Of a stretch of DNA of 64,000 nucleotides, positions 21,929 to 32,826 are shown in pieces (position 1 is the stretch's first letter; every line of letters begins with the position of its first letter). The stretch comes from Avena insularis. Its lineage: Eukaryota; Streptophyta; Magnoliopsida; Poales; Poaceae. Position numbers and translations under genes: made by a program. The notes beneath the pieces are model-generated. The model did no database searches. It saw nothing but the letters and a program-made list of their open reading frames with translations, and was not told the DNA's origin. Where the stretch lies: the NCBI GenBank assembly GCA_023614405.1, contig JAJUPC010000037.1:1356072-1420071 (forward strand), written 5' to 3'.

Positions 21929-21941
21929 GCTTATATATTTC
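21929..21941 (+). promoter_or_regulatory. TATA box of the antisense ORF, left copy
   Basis: GCTTATATATTTCC lies about 140 bp before the ATG of the antisense ORF at 22077, a plausible core promoter for a transcript opposite to the retroelement RNA. ACGTGG/CCACGT motifs lie just upstream. Confidence 0.5.
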
Positions 21942-22076
21942 CACCACGGTCAATTTACTCCTCTTTTACCCGCATTCACTTTCCAGTCTTCGTCTTCCTC
22001 TAGCCGCGCGACCGTTCGAGCTCTTCTGCGAAAACCCTAACCAGAGCCCTTCTTCCTCCACCTTCTCCTTGTCGTA

Positions 22077-25000
22077 ATGGCCTCCAGCAGCTCTGCTCCT
22101 TCCACGGAGGCGATTCCCGAGGCTACACTGGAGCCATCCTAGGGAGTGATCGTCCTGCAGGAGGGGGTGGTCATTCCTGTCTCCGCTATGATGGAATCCA
22201 CCGGCGATGACCAAGAACAAGAGGCGCCCGAAGCTGCTAAAGAGGAAAACGACTCCCACAAGGGGATGTGGAGAGGCTCTGATCTCTCCGCCGAAGATCT
22301 GTAGGAGCTGGTCGCCGAGGGGTATCTCCCCGTGGCGGAGAAGTTAGTCTGGCGGGCGGCGCCGACCGGCGAGGTGGTCCCTTTTCCCCAACCCGGAGAG
22401 AAGGTGTACCTCAAATCTCAGCTGGTACGTGGCGTAAGCCTGCCAGTCTCCGACTTCTTCTTGTATGTCCTCCGACACTTCCGGGTACTTCCCCACAATC
22501 TCTCTCCCAATAGCATTATAGTCCTTAGCAACTTTGTAGCTCTATGTGAGGGATATCTAGCGATCAAGCCTAGATTAGATCTGTTTGTATACTTTTTCAC
22601 CGTCAAGAGAGAGTCCGTAGAGTCCAAGGACGAACTGCGGATCTGCGGAACCATTAGCTTTAAGATCCGGCCGAGCCGGCGCTTCCCCGACATTGTTGGG
22701 CATGAGTCATGCAATAATTGGCAGCGCATGTATTTCTATGGGCCATATATCCCTCTGCCTGACCGCCTTGAGACCTACCCCGACTTCGTTGATGGAGCTG
22801 CCACTGAAGTGCCCACATGGCGGACTCCAGCCTCCCTTCCCTCTGCGACGAAGCCAATCGCGCCGTAAGGCGGATTGAGTAGCTCGTGAGCGGAGTCTGA
22901 TAGGCCTGGACCTTGCCATGTGTTGGTACGTTAGGAAGATCCAGCCTCTGCAGTACCGCGCCGAGTTGATGTGAAAGTATACTCAAGACGTGAGGGATCC
23001 CATGCGAATTTCGCGGGATAACTTCTCTACAGACTCCATCAAGCTCCGACTTAAGGACATCGTCAGGGTGAGGGACAAGAAGCAGGAATTCAAGATCACC
23101 TATGACATGTTCGATTGCGTTACATGCCAAGAGGTAGCTTTTGTTTCCTTTGTTGCTCGTTACATGCTCTAAGGTTTTTCCGACTAGAAGTTGGCCATCT
23201 AACACTCCTCTGTATCCCAGCTGGCGACCTTGGCGGCAGATCAAATGGCCTCCTAGGTCTATGATCCTAAGTTGAAGGATATCCAGGTGGTGTCCGATGA
23301 CGACGGCCCCAAGGATCAACCAGCTCCGGCAGGACGAAAGCGGAAGAGCTCCACCTCTAACGCTGCTGCCGAGGCCAAGAAGAAGAAACCAGAGAGTGGA
23401 GTCTCCAAATGTTCCACTGCCACCTTAGCGGCGAAGAAGAAGAAGTCCACCAGCATTCCCCTCACCAAGGCTCCTGAAGTGGAGTAAGTACCTTCATTCT
23501 CCAGCTTGTATTTTTCAGCTCACACCTTTTTCAACTCTTGTACTTATACTTTGTACGTTTCAGGAGGAAAGCCGGTGTTAGTTTGAAGCGATCCTCCAAA
23601 GATGTTGGAGGGTCAAAAAACATTCACGATATGCTGACCAAGGATCTGTCCACCAAGTCCTCTCCCGCCACCGCTCCCCCTACTCATGTTGCAAGCCTTC
23701 TTCTGGCCCATTGGTAGTCATCCCCGTCATCCACAGGACCTCCGCCATGGAGACAAATATCAATCAATTCTTGATGTCTCGGCTCTATCGAGGAAGCGTT
23801 GCTCCCAGGACTAGGCGTACAGGAGATCACTTCCTCTAAAGTGGCTAAAGCTCCGGCTAAGGATGTCACTGAGAAAGGGAAGGAAGTGGTGTAAGAGGTG
23901 GACGTAGAAGCAACAATCGAGGCGGGAGCCTCCGAGCCATCATCTGCCTTGAAGGTGCAGGAGGCAGCTAGGGCTTCATCCATGCCTCCGGCTTCAACCT
24001 CTCCATTGGTTGTGACTCCTCCGACGTTGAGCCTGGATGACCTCATCAAGCAGGCCGACGCAATCTATAAGAATGCCTGGACCTTCATGATTCCTATGCT
24101 CATCTGGCCAACAATCTCAGGATCATTGCCATCGTAAGTTTTTTGAATTTCACTTATTTTACTTTGCGTAGTATATCCCACTGTAGCCCCCGAGCTCTTA
24201 GGCGGATAATCCAATAGTTATTGGCATGAGTGCTCCAAAGAACTAAGTGTAGAACTTGTCTGTGTAGCCTTCGAGCATTTAGTTGAAACTGGATAGTTCT
24301 GACTAAATGCTCTAGAAAAACTATTTTACTTTAAAATCATGTACTGTAGCCCCCGAGCGTTTAGTGAAAATTGGATAGTTTTGACTAGATGCTCTAGAGA
24401 AACTAAGCATGCTAACATCTTGTGCAGAATGAGAATAAATGGAGGATAGCCGCCAATGAGAGGTTTGCTGCTCTTCGGAAGGAACTGGACCTTGAACAGG
24501 GTAAAACCAAATTCTTGAAGGAACATATCAAAAATAGCCAGAGTCTGTTTCCTACAACAGCTCTTTGCTTTTCTCATTCAATTATTTCTTCCGTCTTTTG
24601 ATAACACTTTCTGATTTCTGTCTTACAGAAGCTATTGCCAAGGCCAAGAGCATCATCGAGCAATCCAAGCATATCCAGGACCTCGATGATGAAAACAAAA
24701 TTCTGAAGAAGGACCTGGTCGAGGCCGTCAAAGGCCATGAGGCAGCGATGAAGGTGCTGCAAGAATCTGCTGACTCCGAGATGCAACGCCCAAAGTAAGC
24801 GAGCTCAAGGAACATAACCAAGCTGCCAAAGAGCAGAACACTAGGAACCTTGAGGTGTACAAGACCGTCCAGAAGGAGCGGCATGCATTGGCAGAGTCAT
24901 GCTCTCAAGCAGAGACGAGCATCTTCGGTAACCTTCCTCCGTCTTGGTCATTTATGTATTGTAGACGATTCTTTGATTGTTTTGTGCTCATGGCCCTTGT

Positions 25001-25551
25001 TTCTTTTGCAAACCATATCCCCTATTGGCTTATCCAATTTGGGAGAAGGTGCTCCAGACCTCAAGGAACACATGATTCTTGCCGACAACTTCGTCAGCAC
25101 CGCCATTGCTCAAGCCAAGGAGATAGCTCAACCTCTGGGCATCAATATCAAGACGGCAGACTCAGCGGCCAAGTATGCGGAAATCCTGTGCCGAGCCCCC
25201 GAGAAAGTCAAGGACTGGAAAGCCTCTTGCGTCCGGGCTAGTGCCAGGATGACCCTCTCATTGGTCAAGGCTCACTATGACAATGCCGACATCGACTTGG
25301 TGACTTCCGGCATGCCCAAGCTGGACGAGGAAGGACAAGAGATCGGTAGCGATGCTATTTGGAACTCTCTTGCCGGCTTCGATACCAGAGTTGCCAAGAT
25401 GGTCAAGGCTGATGTCTTCGTGCCTGCCGAGATCCTAGATGACGATATGGCCTCGTCTGAGACTAGCCCCTCTCCTTCAGAGTTTGACGAGCTCTCCTGG
25501 CCTGGCTCTCCTGATGATGCCACCACGAAGCCCCCTGCAGCAGAGCCATGA
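22077..25551 (+). pseudogene. Antisense ORF of the Tat element (PF04195-type), left copy
   Basis: Extra ORF on the strand opposite pol, tail-to-tail with integrase, as in Tat-lineage gypsy elements; its function is unknown. ATG at 22077 (MASSSSAPSTEAIPE), with in-frame stops at about 22139 and 22302. The frame 22332-22868 reads VSDFFLYVLRHF, LSPNSIIVLSNFVALCEGYL and FVYFFTVKR, the putative gypsy-type transposon domain. Likely introns: 23134-23220, 23484-23563, 24134-24427 and 24501-24628, all GT...AG. A lysine/serine-rich stretch lies at 23320-23460. An acidic coiled coil (LDDENKILKKDLVEAVKG) follows at 24630-24795. The C-terminal exon, near 25050-25551, ends at a TGA and contains GFDTRVAKMVKADVF. 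Confidence 0.75.
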
Positions 25552-26065
25552 AAAACAATGTCCGTATTAAATGTATCTCTGCAATGTGTATCTGGAAAAA
25601 ACTTATGTTTTGGCTAAGGCGGAAAAACTTGTACTCAAGCTTCCTGCATACTTATTTGTTTCCAGCATGTGTATATATTTTTAAGCAAGTGCTGGCTTAT
25701 CCATTATTCCAGTTCGTATGCTTGACCTTTCGTGAGACGGAAGACTCTCAGCACAGAACTATGCTCTCAAGTGATGATGCTTAATAGCACCGTCAAGAAC
25801 CCAAGAACAAAATCGCCAGCTTTGAGTGCCAAAAAGTCACTACTCTGGAATCAACATAAAAACTTCAGAAAATGTGTAGACCAGAAAACTTAAGCTAACA
25901 CCCATAGGCGGAATTTTCACAAGGGCAAATGCAACCTTGCGCATAAAGGGTTTATATGATCCAAAAATTAACAACTAAAGGAGGTAAAAGACTCAAAAAA
26001 TATGAGTGAACAAAATGCTTTATTTTATTGATCATATAAGAAACTTATTACATAATATAAATGTG
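25552..26065. other. Tail-to-tail spacer between antisense ORF and pol, left
   Basis: About 0.5 kb of AT-rich sequence separates the converging 3' ends. AATAAA-like sequences occur on the pol strand (TCAATAAAATAAAGC, near 26020-26035). No gene. Confidence 0.5.
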
Positions 26066-27309
26066 CTAATTGTAAAAGGGACGTAGTTGTGCTATGTTCC
26101 ATGGCCGATTTGTCTCCGGGTAATCATCATCAGAGTCACGTTGCTTGTGCTTGCGATTTTTTGGCCTATCTTTAAACTCACGAATATCGACGAGGTAACA
26201 GGAACCATTTAGCAATGCTTTGCTTATGACAGTCCTTCCCAAAGGCGAGGATAGTTTGTGTGATTTCTCTGCTTGAGTCTAAGCACGGATCCCACTCTTT
26301 AAGCAGTGGCGCTTTCTGTGGCGACTATGGTAGCCGTGCAGCTTCTGCTGGTAGACGGCAGATCTCTGGCATGCCAGCACGTGCTCTTCTTCAAGTAGGT
26401 CCATAGATAGTCATCTGGATTCTTCAGTGCCATCCTCCTTGTAGGCGGAAACCCTTGGTGCATCGTGGAGGATGTCAGATGGGAGAACTGCTTCTTCTCC
26501 ATAAACCATGAAGAAAGGAGTTAAGCCGGTGGATCTGTTGGGTGTTGTTCGTAAACTCCACAAGACAAATGGTAGTTCCTCCGCCTAGGCTCCAGCTGCT
26601 CTATGTAGCGGTGCCTCTAAGCGTGGCTTGATTCTGTGCAGAATTAGTCCATTGTCCCTTTCAACTTGCCCATTTGACTGTGGATGTGCCACAAATGCTA
26701 GGTCAAGGCGGATGCCTTTCTAATGATAGTATTCCTCAACTTCTCCAAGAGATAAGTTTTTGCCATATTAGGTGATGATGCTATGCGGGAGACCAAATCT
26801 CACCACTAGATCTTGGACAAACTTTAGGGCTGTTGGCCCATCAAGCTTTCTAATGGGTTTAGATTTAATCCATTTCGTTAACTTGTCCATTGCTACTAGC
26901 AAGCGTGTGAATCCACAGGGTGCTGTCTGCAAAGGCCCCACCATGTCCATCCCCTAGACTGCGAACGGCCAAGTTATTGGTATTGTTCGCAATTCTTCAG
27001 CAGGAACACTTGGTTGTCTTGCATAAAACTGACACGCAAGGCATGTTTGTACCAACTTGTCGTCGCCTTGGCGATTATCCAATAGAATCCTTGTCGGAAG
27101 GCCTTAGCCACCAACTATCGAGGGGGCGTGATTCCGCAATCTCGAGATGTATTTCTCTAAGGATTTCAATAACTTGCTCTTTGGGAAACACATCGTGAAG
27201 ACTCCTGTGGTACTTATTTTGTATAGCTGGCCGTCGATAATGACGTAGCCTTTTGCTCTGCATACTATTTGCCAGCTTTCAACTTCGTCGGCGAGCCAAG
27301 TTCGGTCTT
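26066..27309 (-). pseudogene. Tat integrase, left copy
   Basis: Reverse-strand integrase ending at a TAG (26068-26066). Visible parts are MDMVGPLQTAPCGFTRLLVA with the first catalytic Asp, a central strand LTKWIKSKP, the PHSIIT region where the second Asp context is broken by a stop, and QSNGQVERDNGLILHR with the catalytic Glu. A C-terminal part with YLVDIREFKDRPKNRK follows. Several stops make it inactive. The enzyme would insert element cDNA into chromosomes. Confidence 0.82.
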
Positions 27310-28380
27310 CTAGATAATCCATGAATGCTTCATCCAAGCCGAAGAGGTCACTGTTCCTGTGTTAGCAAATGAATCCACTCTATCCGGGTTGTCGGGGTCC
27401 GCTACCTTCACGAATGGAGTCCATAAATGCTCCCGGAAAACGCCTGGCGGAATTGGTCGACGAGCTGATCCAAGCTTTGACATCAGATCTACCACCTCAT
27501 TATCATCCCTTTTGACATACTTGACTTCGTAGCCATCGAAGCACTTGGCTATTTTGTCTACTTCGTCTCGATATGCCGCCATCATAGGGTTTCGCACGTT
27601 CCAGGTGCCAGCTACTTGCTGGGCAACCAAGTCAGAACCTCCACAACAAACTTTGCGCTTGATGCCAATATCCTTGGCTACGCGAAGTCCGTGAATGAGG
27701 GCCTCATACTCCGCCATGTTATTGGTAGCGTTGAAGTGGATCTGCAAGACGTATTGCAGCTTCTCTCATGTTGGTGATTGTAATAATACATCATCCCCCG
27801 AGACATTGAGTAACTTCGATCCATCAAAGTGCATGACCCAATACTCTGGTTCTAGTACATGAGTGTCTTCTGGAAGTTCTGTCCAATCTGCAAGAAAATC
27901 CGCCAATGCTTGTGACTTGGTAGCGCCACGTCGCTTATAGGTGATGTCGAAGGTGGCAAGTTGAATGCCCCACTTTGCCACTGTCCTTGTAGCATCACTG
28001 TTGTTGATGATGTCGGACAGTGGAGCTTTGCTCACTACTGTGATGGGGTGCTCCTGGAAATAATGCCTTAGCTTACGTGAAGCAAGGAAAACTCCATAAG
28101 CTATCTTCTGGTAGTGCGGGTAACGCTGCTAGGATTCCGCCAAGACCTCGCTTACATAGTAAACGGGCCGCGGAACTCCATACTCGTGCGTTGGTTCCTT
28201 GCGCTCCACCATGATGACAATGCTGATTACTCGGTTGGTTGCCGCCATGTAAACTAACATGGGCTCCCTTGGCACCGGTACTAGAAGTATAGGTAGGGAG
28301 GATAGTATTCTCTTCAACTCCTAAAGTGATGCGTCAGCTTCGTCCATCCATGTGAATTTGTCTGCCTTCTTAAGCAACTT
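27310..28380 (-). pseudogene. Tat RNase H region (two RNase H domains), left copy
   Basis: After RT comes a gypsy-type RNase H-like stretch (VYYVSEVLAES, YGVFLASRKLRHYFQEH). A second, archaeal-type RNase H follows: WVMHFDGSKL with its Asp, NNMAEYEALIHGLRVA with its Glu, CGGSDLVAQQVAGTWN with its Asp, and DDNEVVD. A dual RNase H is a hallmark of the Tat lineage. Stops near 28131 and 27766 interrupt it. A large loop, ADFLADWTELPEDTHVLE, links the two domains. Confidence 0.85.
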
Positions 28381-29280
28381 CTAGAGCGGCATAGCCTTCT
28401 CACCAAGTCGGATGATGAACCGGCTTACTACTGCAACGCAGCCTGTGAGCCTTTGTATGTCCTTCAGGCATGTCGGGCGTTTGATATCGAGGATGGCCTT
28501 GATTTTCCCTGGGTTCACCTTGATTCCGTGATGCAAAATGATGAAGCCCAACAATTTTCCGGATGGTACCCCGAAGATGCACTTCTTTGGGTTCAGCATC
28601 ATGTTGTATTTCCAGATATTGTCGAAGGTTTCCTGCAAGTCAGCGATAAGATCATTTGATTTCTTTGACATTACCACGATGCCGTCCATGTAAGCGTGTA
28701 TGTTGCGACCTATTTGGTCGTGCAGGCAATGTTGCATCGTCCGCTGGTACATGGCACCAGCGTTTTTCAACCCAAAGGGCATCGTGACGTAGCAATATGT
28801 GCCATAGGGTGTGGTGAACGAAGTGGCCAATTGGTCCGACTTTCGCATCCGGATCTAGTGGTATCCTGAATAGGCATCGAGAAAACACAGAAGTTCCGAG
28901 CCAGCCGTCGAATCAATGACTTGGTCAATGCGAGGCAAAGCAAACAGATCCTTCGGACACGCTTTGTTCAAGCCGGTGAAATCAACGCACTCTTAATTTA
29001 TTGGTTCCCTTTTTGGGGACAAGTACAGGATTTGCTACCCATCAGGTGTGAATAACTTCTCAGATAAAGCCAGCCTTAAGTAACCTAGCTATTTCTTTTC
29101 CTATAGCCCTTTGTCTTTCATCCCCAAAGCATCGTAGAGGTTGTTTCACTGGTTTGGCGTTAGGATCAATATTCAAGCTGTGCTCGGCAAGTTCCCTAGG
29201 TACACCTTTCATGTCGGCAGGTTGCTAGGCAAAGATGTCCCATTATCACGGAGGAACTCGACGAGCACGCTTTCCTATTT
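28381..29280 (-). pseudogene. Tat reverse transcriptase, left copy
   Basis: Motifs in order: VDFTGLNKACPKD, LPRIDQVIDSTAG, LCFLDAYSGYH, TPYGTYCYVTMPFGLKNAG, HAYMDGIVVMS, LNPKKCIFGV and GKLLGFI. The active-site box reads YMDG instead of YMDD, losing a catalytic Asp. There are stops before 28860 and near 29000-29230. Both arms carry the same YMDG change. Confidence 0.9.
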
Positions 29281-29427
29281 GGGATCAGTGCATGCCAATG
29301 GCGGTGGTCTTGGAGGAATCACCTTGACAAGCTCCACCTGCTTGGTCTTGATGGCGGCCTTGAAGGCGGTTTCGGCAGCAGTGATCTGCTTCTTGGAAAC
29401 CGGCATCTTCGAGGCATCGACTTGGTT

Positions 29428-29940
29428 CTAGATCTCCTTGAACTCCTCACTGTAGAGGACTGCTTCGGCGAAGGCGGCTTCACTGAGCTCGCACTCCCGT
29501 GCCTTGGTGAAGCTTCCGTAAACGGTGACGACGCCATTTGGTCCAGGAATCTTGAGCTTGTTGTAGACAAAGCATGGCCTTGCAAGGAAGGAGTGGAATA
29601 TGTCGTGTCCGAAGATGACGTGGTACATTCTCTTGAAGGGCACCACTTCAAAGGTCATGCGTTCTTGGCGGTAGTTGTTGACATCACCAAAAGCGACCGG
29701 AAGGGTGATGCAGCCTAGGGAATTTGCTTGTCGGACAGGGACAATCCCATGGAACATGGTGTTGCTCTTCCTTAGCTGGGTCTCCGTCATGTTCATCTTG
29801 TGCAGTGTATCCAGGTACATGATGTTGATGCTGCTTCCACTGTCCACGAGGCACTTGGTGAACTCCACGCTGTCAATCAAAGGGTTGATGACCATGGCAT
29901 ACTGGTTCTCTGTTCGGATCAGTTCTGTTTGATCTTTCCT
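29428..29940 (-). pseudogene. Tat aspartic protease, left copy
   Basis: An open reverse-strand frame with CLVDSGSSINIMYLDTLHKM (active-site DSGS), MFHGIVPVRQANSLGCITLP, FGDVNN, TFEVVPFKRMYHVIFGHDIF and a tail KLKIPGPNGVVTVYGSF. This is typical of the Tat-type retropepsin between Gag and RT. It is one of the least damaged parts of the element; it ends EEFKEI before a stop at 29428. Confidence 0.88.
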
Positions 29941-31024
29941 ATCCCAAGTAATTGGAACTTCCGACCACCTGACGCACTAGGGAACGGAGGAGGTAGCCAT
30001 CGGTATCCTTAGAGAGGTTTTACGAGCCAGACGGTTGGGGTGCCAAGGAAGGTGTAGTAACATGGAGCCTTCTTTTGAAGGATTTTCCTTTATCCTCTCC
30101 TTGTCGGAAGTTTTGGGTCCATGTCCTCATCCATGCCGAGTTGATTCCTTGGGCTCTTCCTCCTTCTTCTTTCCTTTGCCTTTTCCATGAGGTCTGTTTC
30201 CGACTTCGCTTGTTGCCAGACTCAGGGTACTCCTTGAGATCATTGACAAACTTGCACTAGTAGTTGGTGTGGGTGGATTTGCCATTGGCGTCAAGATGGA
30301 CGAAACACGGCATATCGCGGTACTCTTCGTACATTTGGAGAACGCGGGGCGCTGAGGGTGTAGTGTCACTCCTCTGCTGGCCACTTCTAGCCCCCCGACC
30401 ACATCCACACTGTCCGTCATTGCCTCTGCCAGTGAATGTTGTGGTGACCATATCGGCTACTTGCTTCTCTTCAGGTGGATTCTTCCGCTTAATATTGTTG
30501 TTATTCCTGGCCTAGGTAGGGATTGCTATCACCGGCAACGATCCACGCGCGTTGTCGTCGGCGATGACGAACTTAGCCATGGCGATCATTGCGTTGAGGT
30601 TGAGCTCATTGTTGTCTTGCTTGCGCTTCAACGTATGCTGGAGCAAAGTTCCCTTTTCTAGACCATCAATGAAGGCGGCCATAGCGATCTGTTCGTGCAC
30701 CCCTGTGCAGGAATTTTTCATATCGAGCCAGCGAGAGAGGTAGGCACGAGAGGTTTCATCCTTTTCTTGCACACACCGCTGTAAGTCTCTGACCGTGCAG
30801 GGACATTTGTACGTACCCTCGAAATTCTTTGTAACGCTTCATGCATGTCCAACCAATTGCATATTCATTTCTCTAGTTAGTTGTTGATCCATTGTCAGGT
30901 GGTGTCGGTCAACATGAGTGGGAGGTACTTGACAGCGACGTTGGGGTTTCCCCCTGCGATGTGGATCGCTTCACTATAGTCCTGCAATCACGTTGCTGGC
31001 CTAGCAGTGTTGTTATATGGCTTG
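29941..31024 (-). pseudogene. gag: Tat Gag, left copy (interrupted by element D)
   Basis: Reverse-strand Gag fragments: KYLPLMLT and QWINN near 30900, then EKDETSRAYLSRWLDMKNSC, AAFIDGLEKGTLLQHTLKRK and LNAMIAMAKFVIADDNARG, a retrotransposon Gag domain. A Gly/Arg-rich linker (GRGNDGQCGCGRGARSGQQ) and YEEYRDMPCFVHLDANGKST follow, running toward protease. Element D entered the Gag N-terminal region at ATGGT (31025-31029). Stops and shifts occur near 30127-30260 and 30800. Confidence 0.82.
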
Positions 31025-31029
31025 ATGGT

Positions 31030-32608
31030 TGATACATTGCAAATGTATCTATAATTTTTGATGTTCCATGCTTGATTTTATCCACTTTCTTGTGTTTTGT
31101 TCCAACTTTGGAGTCCTTTTCATATGATTTCTTGGACTAACCTATTAACAAGAGCCATAGTGCCAGCTGCTTGTTTTCTGCTGTTTTTGGTTCCAGGAAA
31201 GTCAGAAAATGAATATTCTCGGAATTGGACGGGACAAAAGCCAAAGTGCCTATTTTTCCGAAAGGGATCAAGTGCCAGAATACGAGACGGAGAAGGGCCA
31301 GAGGCCGGCCACACCACCTGGCCGCGCGGCCAGGCTGGGCCCACGCCAGGGGGTGGTGTGGTGGCCCCTGGCACCCCCTCGGCCTCTCCTTCCGCCTATA
31401 TATTGCCCTCGAGACGAAAACCCTAAGTACCCGATCAAAAATCCACGAAAGAGTGCATGGCAGAGTCATCTCCATCCCTAGATCGGGAGGGATCGGCTCT
31501 TCTCGGCACCCCTACCGAGAGGGAATTCACCACGAGGCCTTCTTCATCACCATGCAAGCCTCCGGTGTGATGCGTGAGTAGTTCATCCTTGGACTATGGA
31601 TCCATGTAGTAGCTAGATGGCTGGTTCTCCTCCTTTGTGCTTTCATGTTTAGATCTTCTGAGCTCCGTTCATGATCAAGATCATCTATTTGTAATTCATA
31701 CATCTTGTGTTTGCGGGGATCCGATGGATATTAAGATGCTATTTCAGATTTATTATTGATTCTATCATGTCTTTGTTATTTGTGATCTTGCATGCTTTCC
31801 GTTGTTAGTAGCTATCTTAGCCAAGTAGATGCTAGAAACTCCAAGAGTTAGTATTTATGCTCGATAGTGGGTTCATGCCTCTTGTAATGCAGGAAGTGAG
31901 AAATCTCTAAGGTACTAGATGTCTTTGTTGCTACTAGGAGAAAACAACAATCCTTTGTTCATAGAACAATCGTATTGTTTACTTTACCAGATTCATAAAG
32001 CAATAATCTATAGCTTGCAACTTAATACTGGAGGGGGTTTGGATGATAACCTGAAGGTGGATTATTAGTCATAGATGCAGTTGGATGGCGGTCTATGTAT
32101 TATGTTGTAATGCCCAATCAAGTCTCAAAGGAGTCAAGATGATTAGTATATGCATGTATTGCTTTCTCGGTGTTTGTCAATTGCCCTGTAATTTGTTCAC
32201 CCGACATGTTATCTATCTAAGGAGAGCCACCTCTAGTGAACTATGGATCCGGTCCTTTCTCTTTGCATACAATCTACAATCTTTTCTGCTTTGTGTTTAC
32301 TTTCTGCAAACTTTTACTTCTTTCCATTCGATCGTTTAATCCTTTGTTTTCCATAAAACACGGTGAGATTGACAACCTCATCGCAAGTTGGGGACAAAGT
32401 TCTGTGGTTGTGTTGTACAGGTCTCCACGTTGCTACTAGCACCGGTAGTGCCGCCTGCCAAAGCTCAGCTAGTAACACCTTTGGGGTGTTTCCTTGCTCC
32501 TACTGGTTCGATTAAACTTTGGTTTCATAACTAAGGGAAAACTTGCTGCTGTGCTCATCATACCTTCCTATTGGGGTTCCCAGCGAGCTCTCGTCGAGCA
32601 GCACATCA
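31030..32608 (+). mobile_element. Element D 5' LTR, left copy
   Basis: It starts TGATAC after ATGGT. It contains a TATA box (CTATATATTG at about 31391) and an 18-bp perfect palindrome (CCTGGCCGCGCGGCCAGG, 31317-31334). It ends CAGCACATCA. The short open frames inside are overlapping LTR frames without domains. Confidence 0.9.
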
Positions 32609-32618
32609 AGATCTTTTC

Positions 32619-32636
32619 TGGCGCCGTTGCCGGGGA
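32619..32636 (+). promoter_or_regulatory. Primer-binding site of element D
   Basis: TGGCGCCGTTGCCGGGGA lies 10 bp after the LTR, the primer site common to Athila-like and related gypsy elements of grasses. Confidence 0.88.
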
Positions 32637-32826
32637 GTCAAGGACATCTTCACAAGGGGAGTCCCTCATAACCAATCTCTTTACTTTGTTGTTTTTGTTT
32701 TGCTTAATTTCTTTTTGTTTTGTTTTCTTGTTTCTTTGTCAAAAACACAAAAAAATTAGTTTTACAAGTTTGCTTTCTTATTTGAAAAACACAAAAAAAT
32801 TAGTTCCTATCTTAAGTTGCCTTCAT

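Noticed and set aside
30264..30661. Plus-strand frames over the Tat Gag region
   Set aside because: Shadows of the reverse-strand Gag; peptides are low-complexity and mirrored in the right arm.
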